Part shown: one piece after another, positions 34,873 to 44,032 of the stretch
How positions within the stretch are numbered: position 1 is the first letter of the stretch
Layout of the letters: each line of letters starts with the position of its first letter
Assembly (NCBI GenBank): GCA_902769705.1
Contig: CACXPX010000013.1
Span: forward strand, 1-64,000
Direction of reading: 5' to 3'
Length of the DNA stretch: 64,000 bases
From: an uncultured Prevotellaceae bacterium
GTDB lineage: Bacteria; Bacteroidota; Bacteroidia; Bacteroidales; Bacteroidaceae
The notes under the pieces: model-generated
The model's input: only the letters and a program-made list of their open reading frames with translations
What the model was told of the DNA's origin: nothing
Databases searched by the model: none
Position numbers and translations under genes: made by a program

Positions 34873-37785
34873 TCATTTCACCACCATTTTACGCACCTGA
34901 TTGCCTTGTTTCACTATCACAACGCCATGCTCAGGCGATTGCAAACGCTGCCCATGCAGATTGTAGTATTCTATGGAAGAGCCTTGTTGCGAGGGGGACA
35001 AGGAAAGAGGAGCGATGGCCGCCGTCACTCCGTTACGAAAGTCTTCGATGGCCTTTTCCAAGTCGATGATTGCAGCTGGCACATCAGCGACAGTTGCTTC
35101 GGTGGCCATGGAGAAAACAGTTTCGGCTTTTTTCACAGCATCAGCCAACAACGGCAGTCCTTCCTCATTTGGGTTCTTTTCCATCAGGTCGTAAGCTTCG
35201 GCGATGGTCTCAGCCAATGCGGTATAGTCGCGATCGTCACCCAACTTCGTGTCGAACGCTCTCACACCACTGCGTTTCGTGATGGTCATCAGTGTAGCAA
35301 ACGGTGGAAGCGGAGTCCCCTCGTCGGTGGGACGATAATAGGGGCGGCTATTATAGATTTGGAATGCCATCATGTTCGCTCCCACCTCAAAGGCTGTAGT
35401 AGAGCCGACGAGTTGTCCATCGGCTACTGAGGTCTCCGTCAAGGCTGCGATATCGACATTATCACCCGTGAGAACGTTGTGCTCTGGATGGTCAATCATG
35501 CATAGCACCATCGACATGGCATCCACATTGCGTTTCTGTTCCACAACAAGCGCGGTACCATCAAGTCCTGTCATCTGGCGAACGAGCATTCCTTGAGATG
35601 CGGCGGCCGCAAATGGCACTACCGCATCCACCCACTGCCCCACCTTTGCACGCTCAACGGTAAACGTCGCCTTGCGAGCCTTAAAGGCTTCCATGGGGAT
35701 GAAATCGGCCTCGCTCGTCAACACCAAGTTGTCGCAAATGCCTTCGGCAACGGTGTTCGTAGTGCCAAGTATGGGAGCAGCAACAATAAAGAGAGCATTG
35801 GGATTGACGGCCACTGGTTGAGCGTTCATGCCCTTGGTGGCCGTGAAGTCGTAGACACACACCTCGGCCCCACCCTTTTTCTGGTTGAAGACGTCTTTGT
35901 TCCACGAGCCCGTGACAACAGCTTTGCGACCATCTATAGCCACCTCAAGGTCAGGTTCCAGCACCTTAAACAGGGCGATGGTGTCTGTGCCTTCGTATGT
36001 GATTTCACTTGTTTTACCCGCCCTTACGGTCTTATTCATCTCAGCTTTATAGAAAGTGTTGGGCGTCAGCTTGTCAAAAGAGAATGTCACGGTCTTGCGT
36101 TCGCCCACATCGAAAGTCACATCAGTTACGGTATTTGAACCGCAAGACGTCCAATTCTTTGTCTCGGCATCATAGCTAAAGAGCCGACATTGCATCGTGG
36201 GCTGACAGAACGAGCCTCCTTCAAAGTTTTGGAAGTCGGCAAGGATATTCACCGACGTATTGTTCACCACTTGGAATGCCATGTCATCGAGTGTCTCCAC
36301 TTGACTGTTGGCCTCTGCCTTCATGGATTTCAGGTGCAAGTCGGCAATAGTGGGAACGACCGACAATTTCATCGAGTCGAGCAAGTTGTTACGCGTGTCG
36401 CAAAGGAACACGTAGACATTGGCCTGTCGGTTGGGCGAATAAGTCCACTCCACTTCCGCCGACTTTCCCGAAGGAATACTCACGCTGGCCAAAGGTTCAT
36501 GATCGCTATTGCTCAGCATGCTGCTACTTGTACCGCAATACAGTTTGACGGAGTTGCATGCCAAAGTGCCGTTATTGTGAACGACAGCCTTAATTCTGTT
36601 GTCAACCTTCATATAAAGGCTTCCCATACGCATGAGTTCGCCTTTCAGATTGGCCTTCTTGGGTGTCGTGCGCGACAGCATCGCCTGCCCCGTTTTAAAT
36701 CCGTTCATACCTGTTTCGTCGTCAACGGTGTACCATCCGTCGCCAGCACCGCTCCATCCAAAGTTGAAGTGATAGAGTCCTGTTGATGCTTGGTAACCGT
36801 CGAGCACCACAGCATGTCCCCCATCGTCGTTGGCTCCCGAATAGAGCATGGGACGACCACTCGTCAGATTGTTGTATACCAACGTCTCCCACCCTGTCTG
36901 CGAGTAATTCCATTTTCCACAATAGTCGTTCGCCAAATTGAATTGACTGTCCATTGCTGCTCCCATCTTGTCGGTGTCGCCAGCCGTGGCCGTTCCGTCT
37001 TGATAGCCATAACCCAAATGGGCACAGGTGCCGAGAGCATACATCAGCACAGCCACAGCCGTGTCTTGCGCTGCAGTGCCCGAGCCCGACAGCCGCATCA
37101 AGTCATAACGCACGGGAGTGCCTTTGGGTAACGAATATGTGACAGGGGCATTGAACCAACCTTCGCTATAGGTGGGTGTGCTATAAAGCAGTTCTTTCGG
37201 ATTATCGCGGCGGAAGTAATAGACGACTTGCGCTGCAGCAGTAGCCTCGCATCCCGTCAGCGTCTTCTGCCCGTTGTCAGCACGCTTGGGCGAGAAGATA
37301 TTGTAAGGATGTCCTTGGTCCCAATGAGTTTGAATCAGCGGTGCCACATCCTTCCATCCGCTCTTGAACGCATCCACTCCTTTACGGGCTGCATCAAGAC
37401 GAGCACGCACATTGCGCCGCGCAGCAGATTCTGCACCATTCGCCTCTTTATCTTGCGACTGCTGGAGTTTTTCTATCTTCTTTGCCCATGTATTGAGCAT
37501 ACTCTTCAATCCCTCGGGCAACGTGCTAAAGTCGAAATCGCCTTGGTCGGTGTATCCGAGAATAGGAGCCGTTGTGTCATCGCCCGATACAATCACGAAG
37601 CCGTGTCCTTCGCCACGCGAGAATATATAATATGGTGACAATGGCACGTCATCGGTCGAGGCATCATCGATACCTACAAACGCTTGCGCCACGACCCGCG
37701 CTTCAGCCTTGTTTATCGGATTGGCATAAAGTGGCATCGATATAGCAAAAGCCATAGCCACCAACGTGTTCTTCAATCTTGTCAT
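34873..37785 (-). CDS. Secreted C10 (streptopain-like) cysteine peptidase with sorting-like tail
   Basis: The protein has about 970 aa from the ATG at 37785; an in-frame ATG at 37815 falls within the -7 element and is rejected. A signal peptide (to MPLYA) precedes a Spi-type propeptide (EARVVAQAFV ... YYIFSRGEGHGFVIVSGDD). The catalytic domain has the C10 nucleophile motif KTLTGCEATAAAQV and the histidine motif GGHAVVLDGY, with FNFGWSGAGDGWY after it. C10 members include SpeB of streptococci and PrtT of Porphyromonas. About 550 residues of beta-rich C-terminal domains follow, ending YYNLHGQRLQSPEHGVVIVK ... RKMVVK, a sorting-like tail. It should degrade extracellular protein, being made as a zymogen. 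Confidence 0.92.
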   Translation of the reverse strand: MTRLKNTLVAMAFAISMPLYANPINKAEARVVAQAFVGIDDASTDDVPLSPYYIFSRGEGHGFVIVSGDDTTAPILGYTDQGDFDFSTLPEGLKSMLNTWAKKIEKLQQSQDKEANGAESAARRNVRARLDAARKGVDAFKSGWKDVAPLIQTHWDQGHPYNIFSPKRADNGQKTLTGCEATAAAQVVYYFRRDNPKELLYSTPTYSEGWFNAPVTYSLPKGTPVRYDLMRLSGSGTAAQDTAVAVLMYALGTCAHLGYGYQDGTATAGDTDKMGAAMDSQFNLANDYCGKWNYSQTGWETLVYNNLTSGRPMLYSGANDDGGHAVVLDGYQASTGLYHFNFGWSGAGDGWYTVDDETGMNGFKTGQAMLSRTTPKKANLKGELMRMGSLYMKVDNRIKAVVHNNGTLACNSVKLYCGTSSSMLSNSDHEPLASVSIPSGKSAEVEWTYSPNRQANVYVFLCDTRNNLLDSMKLSVVPTIADLHLKSMKAEANSQVETLDDMAFQVVNNTSVNILADFQNFEGGSFCQPTMQCRLFSYDAETKNWTSCGSNTVTDVTFDVGERKTVTFSFDKLTPNTFYKAEMNKTVRAGKTSEITYEGTDTIALFKVLEPDLEVAIDGRKAVVTGSWNKDVFNQKKGGAEVCVYDFTATKGMNAQPVAVNPNALFIVAAPILGTTNTVAEGICDNLVLTSEADFIPMEAFKARKATFTVERAKVGQWVDAVVPFAAAASQGMLVRQMTGLDGTALVVEQKRNVDAMSMVLCMIDHPEHNVLTGDNVDIAALTETSVADGQLVGSTTAFEVGANMMAFQIYNSRPYYRPTDEGTPLPPFATLMTITKRSGVRAFDTKLGDDRDYTALAETIAEAYDLMEKNPNEEGLPLLADAVKKAETVFSMATEATVADVPAAIIDLEKAIEDFRNGVTAAIAPLSLSPSQQGSSIEYYNLHGQRLQSPEHGVVIVKQGNQVRKMVVK

Positions 37786-37812
37786 ATTTGAGTTTGATGT
37801 TTGATGATTTGA

Positions 37813-37820
37813 CAAAGTTA
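37813..37820 (-). promoter_or_regulatory. -7 promoter element of the C10 peptidase gene
   Basis: On the minus strand TAACTTTG matches TAnnTTTG, 28 nt before the ATG at 37785. No TTTG box is seen at the 20-bp position. Confidence 0.45.
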
Positions 37821-37977
37821 ATCATTATCAACCAAACGCATCGCATGCGCACAAACTTTATAGGAAAGTTTAACTATCACACTCCCATCACGATATCACT
37901 TAGTGACAATGGAAATGAATCGATATTGAACTTATGCAGCACATTCGTTGAAGAAAAACAGAGATTGACTGATTGTT

Positions 37978-38009
37978 TTTGGATGTTTCCTCATCACATT
38001 ATAACTTTG
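37978..38009 (+). promoter_or_regulatory. Promoter of the LytS/LytTR-type operon
   Basis: TTTG (37978-37981) and TAACTTTG (38002-38009) are separated by exactly 20 bp, a full match to the Bacteroidales -33/-7 form. The ATG at 38088 follows 79 nt later. Confidence 0.75.
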
Positions 38010-38087
38010 CATCAAGCGTTCCAAAAAACATTCGAAAGCACAATAAAACGCGACTGCACCCGTTAAAAAACAAAAACCAGACTGCCT

Positions 38088-39299
38088 ATGGCAAAACGTC
38101 TACACTTGGGAAAAGAAAACCTTGTCTATCTGGGACTATGGTTTATCATGTTCCTTACTCCTGTCCTCACCCAGTATTCCAGAAGCCACAATTCGGGAAT
38201 TGATTTCAGCTGGGACGAGGTTTTCAACATCTGGAAAGTCTATGCAGCCTACCTTGTGGTGTTTATCATTCACAACTTTATGTTGGCGCCCATCCTGATA
38301 CACAGGCACAAGAAAGTAATGTATTTTGCCACAACGCTGTGTCTCATTGGAGTGTTCATTGTCTATCATTGCACACAACGTCCCAACTTGCCACATCCGC
38401 CCGGGCCACCACCCCACAAGATGGAAATGCGAGACGAAGCACACCGGCATCCTCACAAAGGAATGGAACCCGACCACGCCCAACGTCCACCCTTCGACAA
38501 ATGGGAAAAAGGGCATGGACCGAAAGAGGAAAGCCAAAACGGCAAACACAGGAGAGAAGAACTGCCACCATTGTTTTTCGGACAGAGAGACATCATCGGA
38601 GCCATAGTCGTGATTTTGCTGATTGGAATGAACTTGGGCATCAAGCTCTATTTCAAGTCCGAAGAGAGAATCAAGGAGATGGAGATTTTGGAGAGGCAAA
38701 ACCTGGAGCAACAGTTGGAGTACCTGAAATTCCAAATCAACCCCCACTTCTTCATGAACACCTTGAATAATATCCATGCATTGGTCGACATCGAACCCGA
38801 GAAAGCCAAAAGCACCATACTGGAACTCTCGAAACTGATGCGCTATGTGCTCTATGAAGGGGCTAAGCAGACGGTGCCCCTAAGCCGCGACATCGAGTTC
38901 CTGAACAACTACATCACCCTGATGCGGCTGCGTTACAGCGAAAAAGTAAAAATCAACATCGATTTCCCGTCCATCGTTCCCGACACCGCCATCCCACCTA
39001 TGCTGTTCATCACATTCGTAGAGAATGCCTTCAAACATGGTGTGAGCTATCAGAAAGAATCGTTCATCAACATCAAGATGAACATTGACGAGCAACACAT
39101 CAACTTCACTTGCCGCAACAGCAAGTACCCAAAAACCACCACCGAGCAAGGAGGCGTGGGACTGGCTAATGTCAAACAGCGCCTTGAACTCATTTACAGA
39201 GAGAACTACATGCTGAACATCAACGATGGAGAACAGGAATACGATGTTGACCTGACCATTCCCTTGCAACTCAACAACATCCATCATCCAAACACCTAA
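38088..39299 (+). CDS. LytS/YehU-type sensor histidine kinase with His/Pro-rich extracytoplasmic loop
   Basis: The protein has 403 aa. Four membrane helices are predicted (about 12-30, 52-71, 77-94 and 168-188). The kinase domain (His_kinase family) has its phospho-acceptor His in FQINPHFFMNTLNNIHAL (His 220), then an ATPase part with FVENAFKHG (N box) and GVGLANVKQRL (G box). Between TM3 and TM4, residues ~98-162 form a loop rich in Pro, His, Met and Lys, with eight His between 103 and 154. It faces the periplasm if the kinase is cytoplasmic. A metal- or polyanion-sensing role is inferred from composition only. The response regulator gene starts 15 bp after its stop. Confidence 0.92.
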   Translation: MAKRLHLGKENLVYLGLWFIMFLTPVLTQYSRSHNSGIDFSWDEVFNIWKVYAAYLVVFIIHNFMLAPILIHRHKKVMYFATTLCLIGVFIVYHCTQRPNLPHPPGPPPHKMEMRDEAHRHPHKGMEPDHAQRPPFDKWEKGHGPKEESQNGKHRREELPPLFFGQRDIIGAIVVILLIGMNLGIKLYFKSEERIKEMEILERQNLEQQLEYLKFQINPHFFMNTLNNIHALVDIEPEKAKSTILELSKLMRYVLYEGAKQTVPLSRDIEFLNNYITLMRLRYSEKVKINIDFPSIVPDTAIPPMLFITFVENAFKHGVSYQKESFINIKMNIDEQHINFTCRNSKYPKTTTEQGGVGLANVKQRLELIYRENYMLNINDGEQEYDVDLTIPLQLNNIHHPNT

Positions 39300-39314
39300 C
39301 CCCCACAACCCATC

Positions 39315-40037
39315 ATGATTAAATGTCTAGCCATCGACGACGAGCCTCTGGCATTGCAACAACTCGCTGCCTATATCAAGAAAATTCCTTACTTCCAACT
39401 CGTGGCCGAATGTCCAAACGCCATCGAAGCAAAGGAAATCATGGAGAATGACATCATCGACGCCATTTTCGTTGACATCAACATGCCCGACCTCAACGGA
39501 ATGGACTTCGTGAAATCGCTCGCCGCACCCCCTATTGTGGTCTTCACCACAGCCTATTCCGAATATGCCGTAGACGGATTCAAAGCCGGCGCGCTCAACT
39601 ATCTGCTGAAACCATTCGGTCTCGACGACTTCAGACAATGTGCCGAACGCGTGAAACGCCAGTACGAATTGGAGAATGCACAAAACAGCTCAGTGTCGTC
39701 GCCCGATGAAGACGACGCACTCTTCCTGAAAACCGAACATCGCGTGGTGCGCATCAAAATGAGCGACATCAAATATGTGGAAGGCATGAGCGAGTATCTG
39801 AAAATCCATTTCGACAACCAAAAACCACTCATCGTGCTGCTCTCCATGAAGAAACTGGAGGAGCGACTGCCTCAGCATTTTATGCGCATTCACCGCTCAT
39901 ATATCATCAACCTCAGAAAGATACAGGAAGTGAACAAGAACCGGGTTATCATGGACGCCGACACCTACCTGCCCATCGGCGACCTTTATCGCGACGCGTT
40001 CAACAACTATATCAACTCGAAATTTCTGGGAAAGTGA
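39315..40037 (+). CDS. LytTR-family response regulator
   Basis: This 240-aa partner of the kinase just upstream has a receiver domain at about 1-120 with the acidic pocket in AIDDEP, the phosphorylated Asp 54 in IFVDINMPDLNG, Thr/Ala in VFTTAYSEYAV and Lys in LLKPFGLDDF. A LytTR DNA-binding domain (about 140-238) carries IKYVEGMSEYLKIHF, FMRIHRSYIINL and NKNRVIMDADTYLPIGDLYRDAF. It should bind direct repeats upstream of target genes when phosphorylated. The targets are unknown. The neighbouring C10 peptidase and VTC cluster are candidates by position only. Confidence 0.94.
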   Translation: MIKCLAIDDEPLALQQLAAYIKKIPYFQLVAECPNAIEAKEIMENDIIDAIFVDINMPDLNGMDFVKSLAAPPIVVFTTAYSEYAVDGFKAGALNYLLKPFGLDDFRQCAERVKRQYELENAQNSSVSSPDEDDALFLKTEHRVVRIKMSDIKYVEGMSEYLKIHFDNQKPLIVLLSMKKLEERLPQHFMRIHRSYIINLRKIQEVNKNRVIMDADTYLPIGDLYRDAFNNYINSKFLGK

Positions 40038-40078
40038 CCTCTTGACAATCAAAAGAACAAATGCCAGCACTTTTTCAT

Positions 40079-40097
40079 GGGTTGAAAAACCCTTTTT
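40079..40097 (+). terminator. Probable terminator after the two-component operon
   Basis: A 5-bp stem GGGTT/AACCC with a GAAA tetraloop is followed directly by five T. It is short but has the right form and lies 42 bp after the response-regulator stop. Confidence 0.55.
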
Positions 40098-40107
40098 GCT
40101 GAATTTG

Positions 40108-40139
40108 TTTGCTCAATCGGAGAAAACAATGTAAATTTG
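40108..40139 (+). promoter_or_regulatory. Promoter of the VTC/DUF4956/DUF2490 operon
   Basis: TTTG (40108-40111) and TAAATTTG (40132-40139) lie 20 bp apart, a full match to the Bacteroidales form, 29 nt before the ATG at 40169. Confidence 0.75.
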
Positions 40140-40168
40140 CAGAGATAAACAATAACTAACTATCCATA

Positions 40169-40924
40169 ATGGACCAAATCCTGCAACAATTCGACCCCAT
40201 CACGCTGGAGGAGATGAGTGGCATCCGACTGATGAACCGCATCGACACCAAGTTCGTGACGACGCTGCCCGTGCTCATGCAACTTCTGCAGATGGCACAG
40301 GGGGAGTATCGTGTTCAGGAGATTGGCCAAGAGCGCAACATGCGCTACGACACCACCTATTTCGACACGCTCGACTTCAACATGTTCCATGTTCATCAAA
40401 CGGGACATACTGGCCGGCAAAAACTTCGTTTCCGCACCTACGTCAGTTCTAACCTACAGTTCATGGAAGTGAAGACCAAGAACAACCACGGGCGAACGAA
40501 GAAGAAACGCATTCAGGTGACCGACATGTCGCTCGAAGACCAGCAGAAAACCGATTTCCTCGCCCAGCACCTGCGCTACGACATCGACGTTCTGCAGCCC
40601 ACGCTTCACAACTATTTCGACCGCATCACGCTTGTCAACCGTGCCGAGACCGAAAGGCTCACCATCGACACATCGCTGCATTTCGACAATCTCATCACCG
40701 GTCAGCAGCGCGACATGGGGAAACTGGTCATCGTTGAACTCAAGCGCGACGGTCTCTGCCACTCACCCGTGCTCGAGATGTTGCGCCAATTGCGCGTGCA
40801 TCCTCATGGATTCAGCAAATACTGCATGGGGAGTGCATTCACCAACGAAGAGCTACAGGTGAACCGCTTCAAACCGAAACTGCGCGATGTGGAGCGAATC
40901 CTCAACCAAGCCAACAACCTTTAA
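40169..40924 (+). CDS. VTC-domain protein (polyphosphate-polymerase-like)
   Basis: This 251-aa cytoplasmic protein has the VTC fold of the yeast vacuolar polyphosphate polymerase. Basic tunnel motifs are in place: NRIDTKFV, QKLRFRTYV, FMEVKTKNN, KKKRIQV, NRAETERLTIDTSL, VIVELKRDG and, near the end, FSKYCMGSA. The family uses ATP or another phosphoryl donor to build or handle polyphosphate, though bacterial members are mostly uncharacterised. A DUF4956 membrane-protein gene follows 44 bp later, a pairing found in many bacteria, which suggests a membrane-linked polymerase unit. The polymerase activity is inferred from the fold. Confidence 0.88.
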   Translation: MDQILQQFDPITLEEMSGIRLMNRIDTKFVTTLPVLMQLLQMAQGEYRVQEIGQERNMRYDTTYFDTLDFNMFHVHQTGHTGRQKLRFRTYVSSNLQFMEVKTKNNHGRTKKKRIQVTDMSLEDQQKTDFLAQHLRYDIDVLQPTLHNYFDRITLVNRAETERLTIDTSLHFDNLITGQQRDMGKLVIVELKRDGLCHSPVLEMLRQLRVHPHGFSKYCMGSAFTNEELQVNRFKPKLRDVERILNQANNL

Positions 40925-40968
40925 CCCATTCAACAGCAAACAAAACAAATAAAAAACAATAAAAAGAC

Positions 40969-41634
40969 ATGAACTTCCAACAACTATTCACTGCCGACTT
41001 TACCGAGATGATGATACGTTTCGTCATCTGTCTGGCCTTCAACTGGTTCATCATCGACCGCCTATACTACAAAAAGAGCAAGCGCCGCGATTTCTATTTC
41101 ACGTTCCTGCTCACTAGCATCGCCATCTTCTTCCTGGTCTTCTTCATGATATTCGGCCTCGACAAACTGGGCGGAAAGACCTCGATGGGTATCGGTATCG
41201 GTCTCTTCGGCATCTTCTCCATCATGCGCTATCGCACCGACGCCATGCCCGTGCGCGAAATGACCTACCTCTTTGTCATCATCTCGCTCTCGGTGGTGAA
41301 CGCCATTGCCAGCTCGGCTACATTCGCCGAAATCATTGTCACCGACGCCATCGTCACCTTTGCTATCTGGATTTGCGAGAGACGACTGCGCATACAGTAT
41401 AGCAAGCTCGTGCAATACGACCGCATCGAACTCATCAAAGCCGAACGCTATGATGAACTCAAAGCCGATGTCGAGCAGCGGCTGGGACTGGAAGTTATCA
41501 AGATTGAAGTGGGCGCTATCGACCTGCTCCGCGATATGGCCATGCTGCGCGTCTATTACAAAAGCGAATCCCACCATGCCAGTTCGGTCGACCACAAGAT
41601 AAAGTTCAAGAACGAAGATCTGACTAACGTATAA
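40969..41634 (+). CDS. DUF4956 membrane protein
   Basis: The protein has 221 aa. The first ~125 residues contain three or four hydrophobic segments (MIRFVICLAFNWFIIDRLYY, FLLTSIAIFFLVFFMIFGL, and two around IGIGLFGIFSIMRYRTDAMPVREMTYLFVIISLSVVNAI, listed for order). The rest is a cytoplasmic alpha/beta tail (QRLGLEVIKIEVGAIDLLRDMAMLRVYY). The FGIFSIMRYRTDAMPVREMTYLF stretch is the family signature. It is the usual neighbour of VTC-domain proteins and could export or anchor the polymer made by them. The function is unproven. Confidence 0.88.
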   Translation: MNFQQLFTADFTEMMIRFVICLAFNWFIIDRLYYKKSKRRDFYFTFLLTSIAIFFLVFFMIFGLDKLGGKTSMGIGIGLFGIFSIMRYRTDAMPVREMTYLFVIISLSVVNAIASSATFAEIIVTDAIVTFAIWICERRLRIQYSKLVQYDRIELIKAERYDELKADVEQRLGLEVIKIEVGAIDLLRDMAMLRVYYKSESHHASSVDHKIKFKNEDLTNV

Positions 41635-41656
41635 CACCCCAATACCCATCACCAAC

Positions 41657-42439
41657 ATGAAAAAACTGTTTTCCATTGTAGCCTTTCTGGCATTCGCCAC
41701 AGCAGGCTACGCCCAAAGCGACGACTTCGGCATCTGGACATCTTTCGAGGCGCAGAAGAAAATCAACAAGAAAGTGAATATCTCACTCGAAGGCGAATTG
41801 CGCACACGCGACAACGTCTCCACCAACGACCGCTGGAGCATTGGCCTTGACGCGAGTTACAAACTCACGAAATGGCTGAAAGCATCGGTTGGATACACTT
41901 TCCTCTACGACAACAACGAGCGCATTTCCTATTATGAGGTGGGCGACAAGAAAGTGGAAAGTGGAGCCGTCAACGCTGGTGACCCCAAGAAACGTGCCGA
42001 ATACTGGGCACCACGCCACCGCTTCCACGTCTCGCTGACAGCATCGCAGTCGTTTGGCAACCTCGAAGTGTCACTTCGCGAGCGTTGGCAATACACCTAC
42101 CGCCCCGAAAAGACCGTCAGCCAACGCTGGTCTTATTGGGACGAAGAATGGGATGGTGAGGAACATTCCTACCGAGGAAAAGGAAAGAACGTGCTGCGCA
42201 GCCGTCTGCAACTGGAATACAAACTGAAGTCACTCGGCCTGACGCCCTATGCCAGCGTGGAACTGAGCAACGCATGGGACGTAGAGAAAATACGCTATAC
42301 CATCGGAGCCGACTACAAAATCACTAAGCAACACGCCTTCGGACTCTTTTACCGTTATCAGGACATCCGTAGCGACGACGACTTCGAGACAGAACCCAAC
42401 ATGCACATCTTGGGCGTAGACTACAAGTTCAAATTCTAA
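41657..42439 (+). CDS. DUF2490 outer-membrane beta-barrel-like protein
   Basis: This 260-aa exported protein has a signal peptide ending near GYAQS. The rest is alternating beta strands (FGIWTSFEAQKKINKKVNISLEGELR, given for order, and WLKASVGYTFLYDN) and ends in an aromatic strand, ILGVDYKFKF, typical of outer-membrane barrels. This is the DUF2490 pattern. It starts 22 bp after the DUF4956 gene, the gap being filled by CACCCAT-type heptamers. With VTC and DUF4956 it may form a route from cytoplasm to surface, which is inference. Confidence 0.82.
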   Translation: MKKLFSIVAFLAFATAGYAQSDDFGIWTSFEAQKKINKKVNISLEGELRTRDNVSTNDRWSIGLDASYKLTKWLKASVGYTFLYDNNERISYYEVGDKKVESGAVNAGDPKKRAEYWAPRHRFHVSLTASQSFGNLEVSLRERWQYTYRPEKTVSQRWSYWDEEWDGEEHSYRGKGKNVLRSRLQLEYKLKSLGLTPYASVELSNAWDVEKIRYTIGADYKITKQHAFGLFYRYQDIRSDDDFETEPNMHILGVDYKFKF

Positions 42440-42448
42440 GCGCCTGCG

Positions 42449-43159
42449 TCACTCGGTTTCTTTCTCGCTTGCCACGCGGATGAACTTTCCATCCACGGAA
42501 TAGGCGCGATTGTACGTGTAGCGACCTAATTCTATATCATAGCCATAACTGGCGAGGATGATTTCCTCTTTCTCCCAGTCGATTTCCATAACGCCCTCCG
42601 TTGATGGAAATTGCTTGGCTGTTCCTTTGTCGGGGTCGATGATGTAAGTCCACACGTTGCGGGCATCGGGACAACCCTCCACTATCACTTTTCCGTAGGG
42701 CGCGACATAAGCTTTGGAGGCAATGGCTATCTGGTCGATGGGCACTTCCACAGCATCGGAATCCTCTTTCTTCATCTTTTCCCATTGTGCTTGGGCATTA
42801 GGATTGGTTTGGCACAACTTCTTAGCGGTGCCTGCACGCTCGTCGGCCAGCCATACGGTATAGACACCGCAGAGGTCGTCTTCATTGGGAGCTTTATCCT
42901 CATTCACATAGACGGCAATCTGGAAATGACTATCCACACGATTGGCGGTCTTTGGAATCTCGCTAATGTCCACCAAGTCCTTGTCGTCGTTAGAGAGTCC
43001 TTCCACTTCAAGAGCTGCACTCTCTTCATCCGATGATTTGTCCTCAGCCGTTCCACGCACTTCCTGGCCATCCTCCTGCTTGAGCTGGTCTTTGTCACTA
43101 TTGCCTTTACATCCTGCCGAAACAAACATCAAGGCCATGAAAAACAAAATCTTCTTCAT
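42449..43159 (-). CDS. Hypothetical lipoprotein
   Basis: The protein has about 236 aa from the ATG at 43159, which gives a compact signal MKKILFFMALMFVSAGC with lipid-anchor Cys 17 (an ATG at 43171 is also in frame). An acidic low-complexity stretch follows the anchor, then a globular domain of about 160 residues (IAVYVNEDKAPNEDDLCGVYTVWLAD, for order, and YTYNRAYSVDGKFIRV). I do not recognise the family. It lies 16 bp after another lipoprotein gene in the same direction and converges with the DUF2490 gene across a 9-bp gap. Confidence 0.7.
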   Translation of the reverse strand: MKKILFFMALMFVSAGCKGNSDKDQLKQEDGQEVRGTAEDKSSDEESAALEVEGLSNDDKDLVDISEIPKTANRVDSHFQIAVYVNEDKAPNEDDLCGVYTVWLADERAGTAKKLCQTNPNAQAQWEKMKKEDSDAVEVPIDQIAIASKAYVAPYGKVIVEGCPDARNVWTYIIDPDKGTAKQFPSTEGVMEIDWEKEEIILASYGYDIELGRYTYNRAYSVDGKFIRVASEKETE

Positions 43160-43187
43160 ATTCCCATTCATTTAGTTGTCTATAACA

Positions 43188-43892
43188 TTATTCGTCGTCG
43201 CCCTCGTCCAACTCCCCGTTTTCTCTCATCTCCGCTTCTATCTGGCGTCCTTCTTCTCGCGATTCCACCTGAAGCCACACTTCCTTCACCGCCTCGTCAG
43301 ACATACCGTCGATGCGGGTAATCTGCAAATGATCCAAGCGACCGCCTACAGTGTAAGTGAGCAGTTGCTTGGCCGACAGCATGCCATCTCCCCAATAGCC
43401 AACGGTGAACAACTTGGTATAGTGTCCGTCCTTGTCGGCAACGGCTTGAGTCTGGCGATTCAGCGCCACCATACCCTCCTCGTCAGTACAAGTGAGGAGC
43501 CATGTGGCATAGTCTTGCTCAAACTCGGCACCTTCCTTTTTATACTCAGCCTTGACCGAGTCAGCCTTCGCCTTCAGCACCGACAGCACGCCAGGAGCAA
43601 GATAGCGACGCAACACGGCCTCATCCCACTTCTCGTTGTCCTTCGGCACATGGCTGTAGAACTCGTTGATGAGCCGCACGGCCAACGTGTCACGCTCGGC
43701 TTGGGGAAGTTTCGAAAACTCATCGTCCTCGGCAGAAGTCTCGCCAACAGCGACCTGAGCAGTCATGCTGTCGCTTGTAGCCACGTCATTACCACCCTTC
43801 GCATCGGCCTTTCCGCCACACGACATGACCATCATCAACACGACAGCCAAAACAAGTAATTTGGAGAAATAGTGTCTCATAAGCTTTTTCAT
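43188..43892 (-). CDS. Hypothetical lipoprotein
   Basis: The protein has about 234 aa from the ATG at 43892 (43880 is an alternative). An in-frame ATG at 43946 lies upstream of the -7 element and cannot be used from this promoter. The signal ends VMMVMSC (Cys 25), followed by a low-complexity Ala/Asp/Ser spacer and a helical-plus-beta domain with YATWLLTCTDEEGMVALNRQ and GYWGDGMLSAKQLLTYTVGG. The end is strongly acidic. I do not recognise the family. It is the first gene of a two-lipoprotein operon. Confidence 0.72.
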   Translation of the reverse strand: MKKLMRHYFSKLLVLAVVLMMVMSCGGKADAKGGNDVATSDSMTAQVAVGETSAEDDEFSKLPQAERDTLAVRLINEFYSHVPKDNEKWDEAVLRRYLAPGVLSVLKAKADSVKAEYKKEGAEFEQDYATWLLTCTDEEGMVALNRQTQAVADKDGHYTKLFTVGYWGDGMLSAKQLLTYTVGGRLDHLQITRIDGMSDEAVKEVWLQVESREEGRQIEAEMRENGELDEGDDE

Positions 43893-43933
43893 CAATTTAG
43901 TCTTCAGTATTGAACATTTTAACGATTGCCTGA

Positions 43934-43965
43934 CAAAAATACACAATTATTCCCAATCCGCCAAA
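43934..43965 (-). promoter_or_regulatory. Promoter of the two-lipoprotein operon
   Basis: On the minus strand TTTG (43965-43962) is followed after 20 bp by TATTTTTG (43941-43934), a full match to TTTG-N20-TAnnTTTG. It fixes the start of the downstream gene at 43892 or 43880. Confidence 0.72.
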
Positions 43966-44032
43966 TCTTTTCGAAAGATAATGCAAAAACGCCGAATCTG
44001 CCCGCCCCTCTTGATGTTTATGCCGCCCGCGC

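Noticed and set aside
37779-38066. 95-codon + strand frame between the C10 peptidase and the histidine kinase
   Set aside because: It contains the consensus promoter at 37978-38009 and overlaps the start of the divergent peptidase gene. It has no protein-like features.
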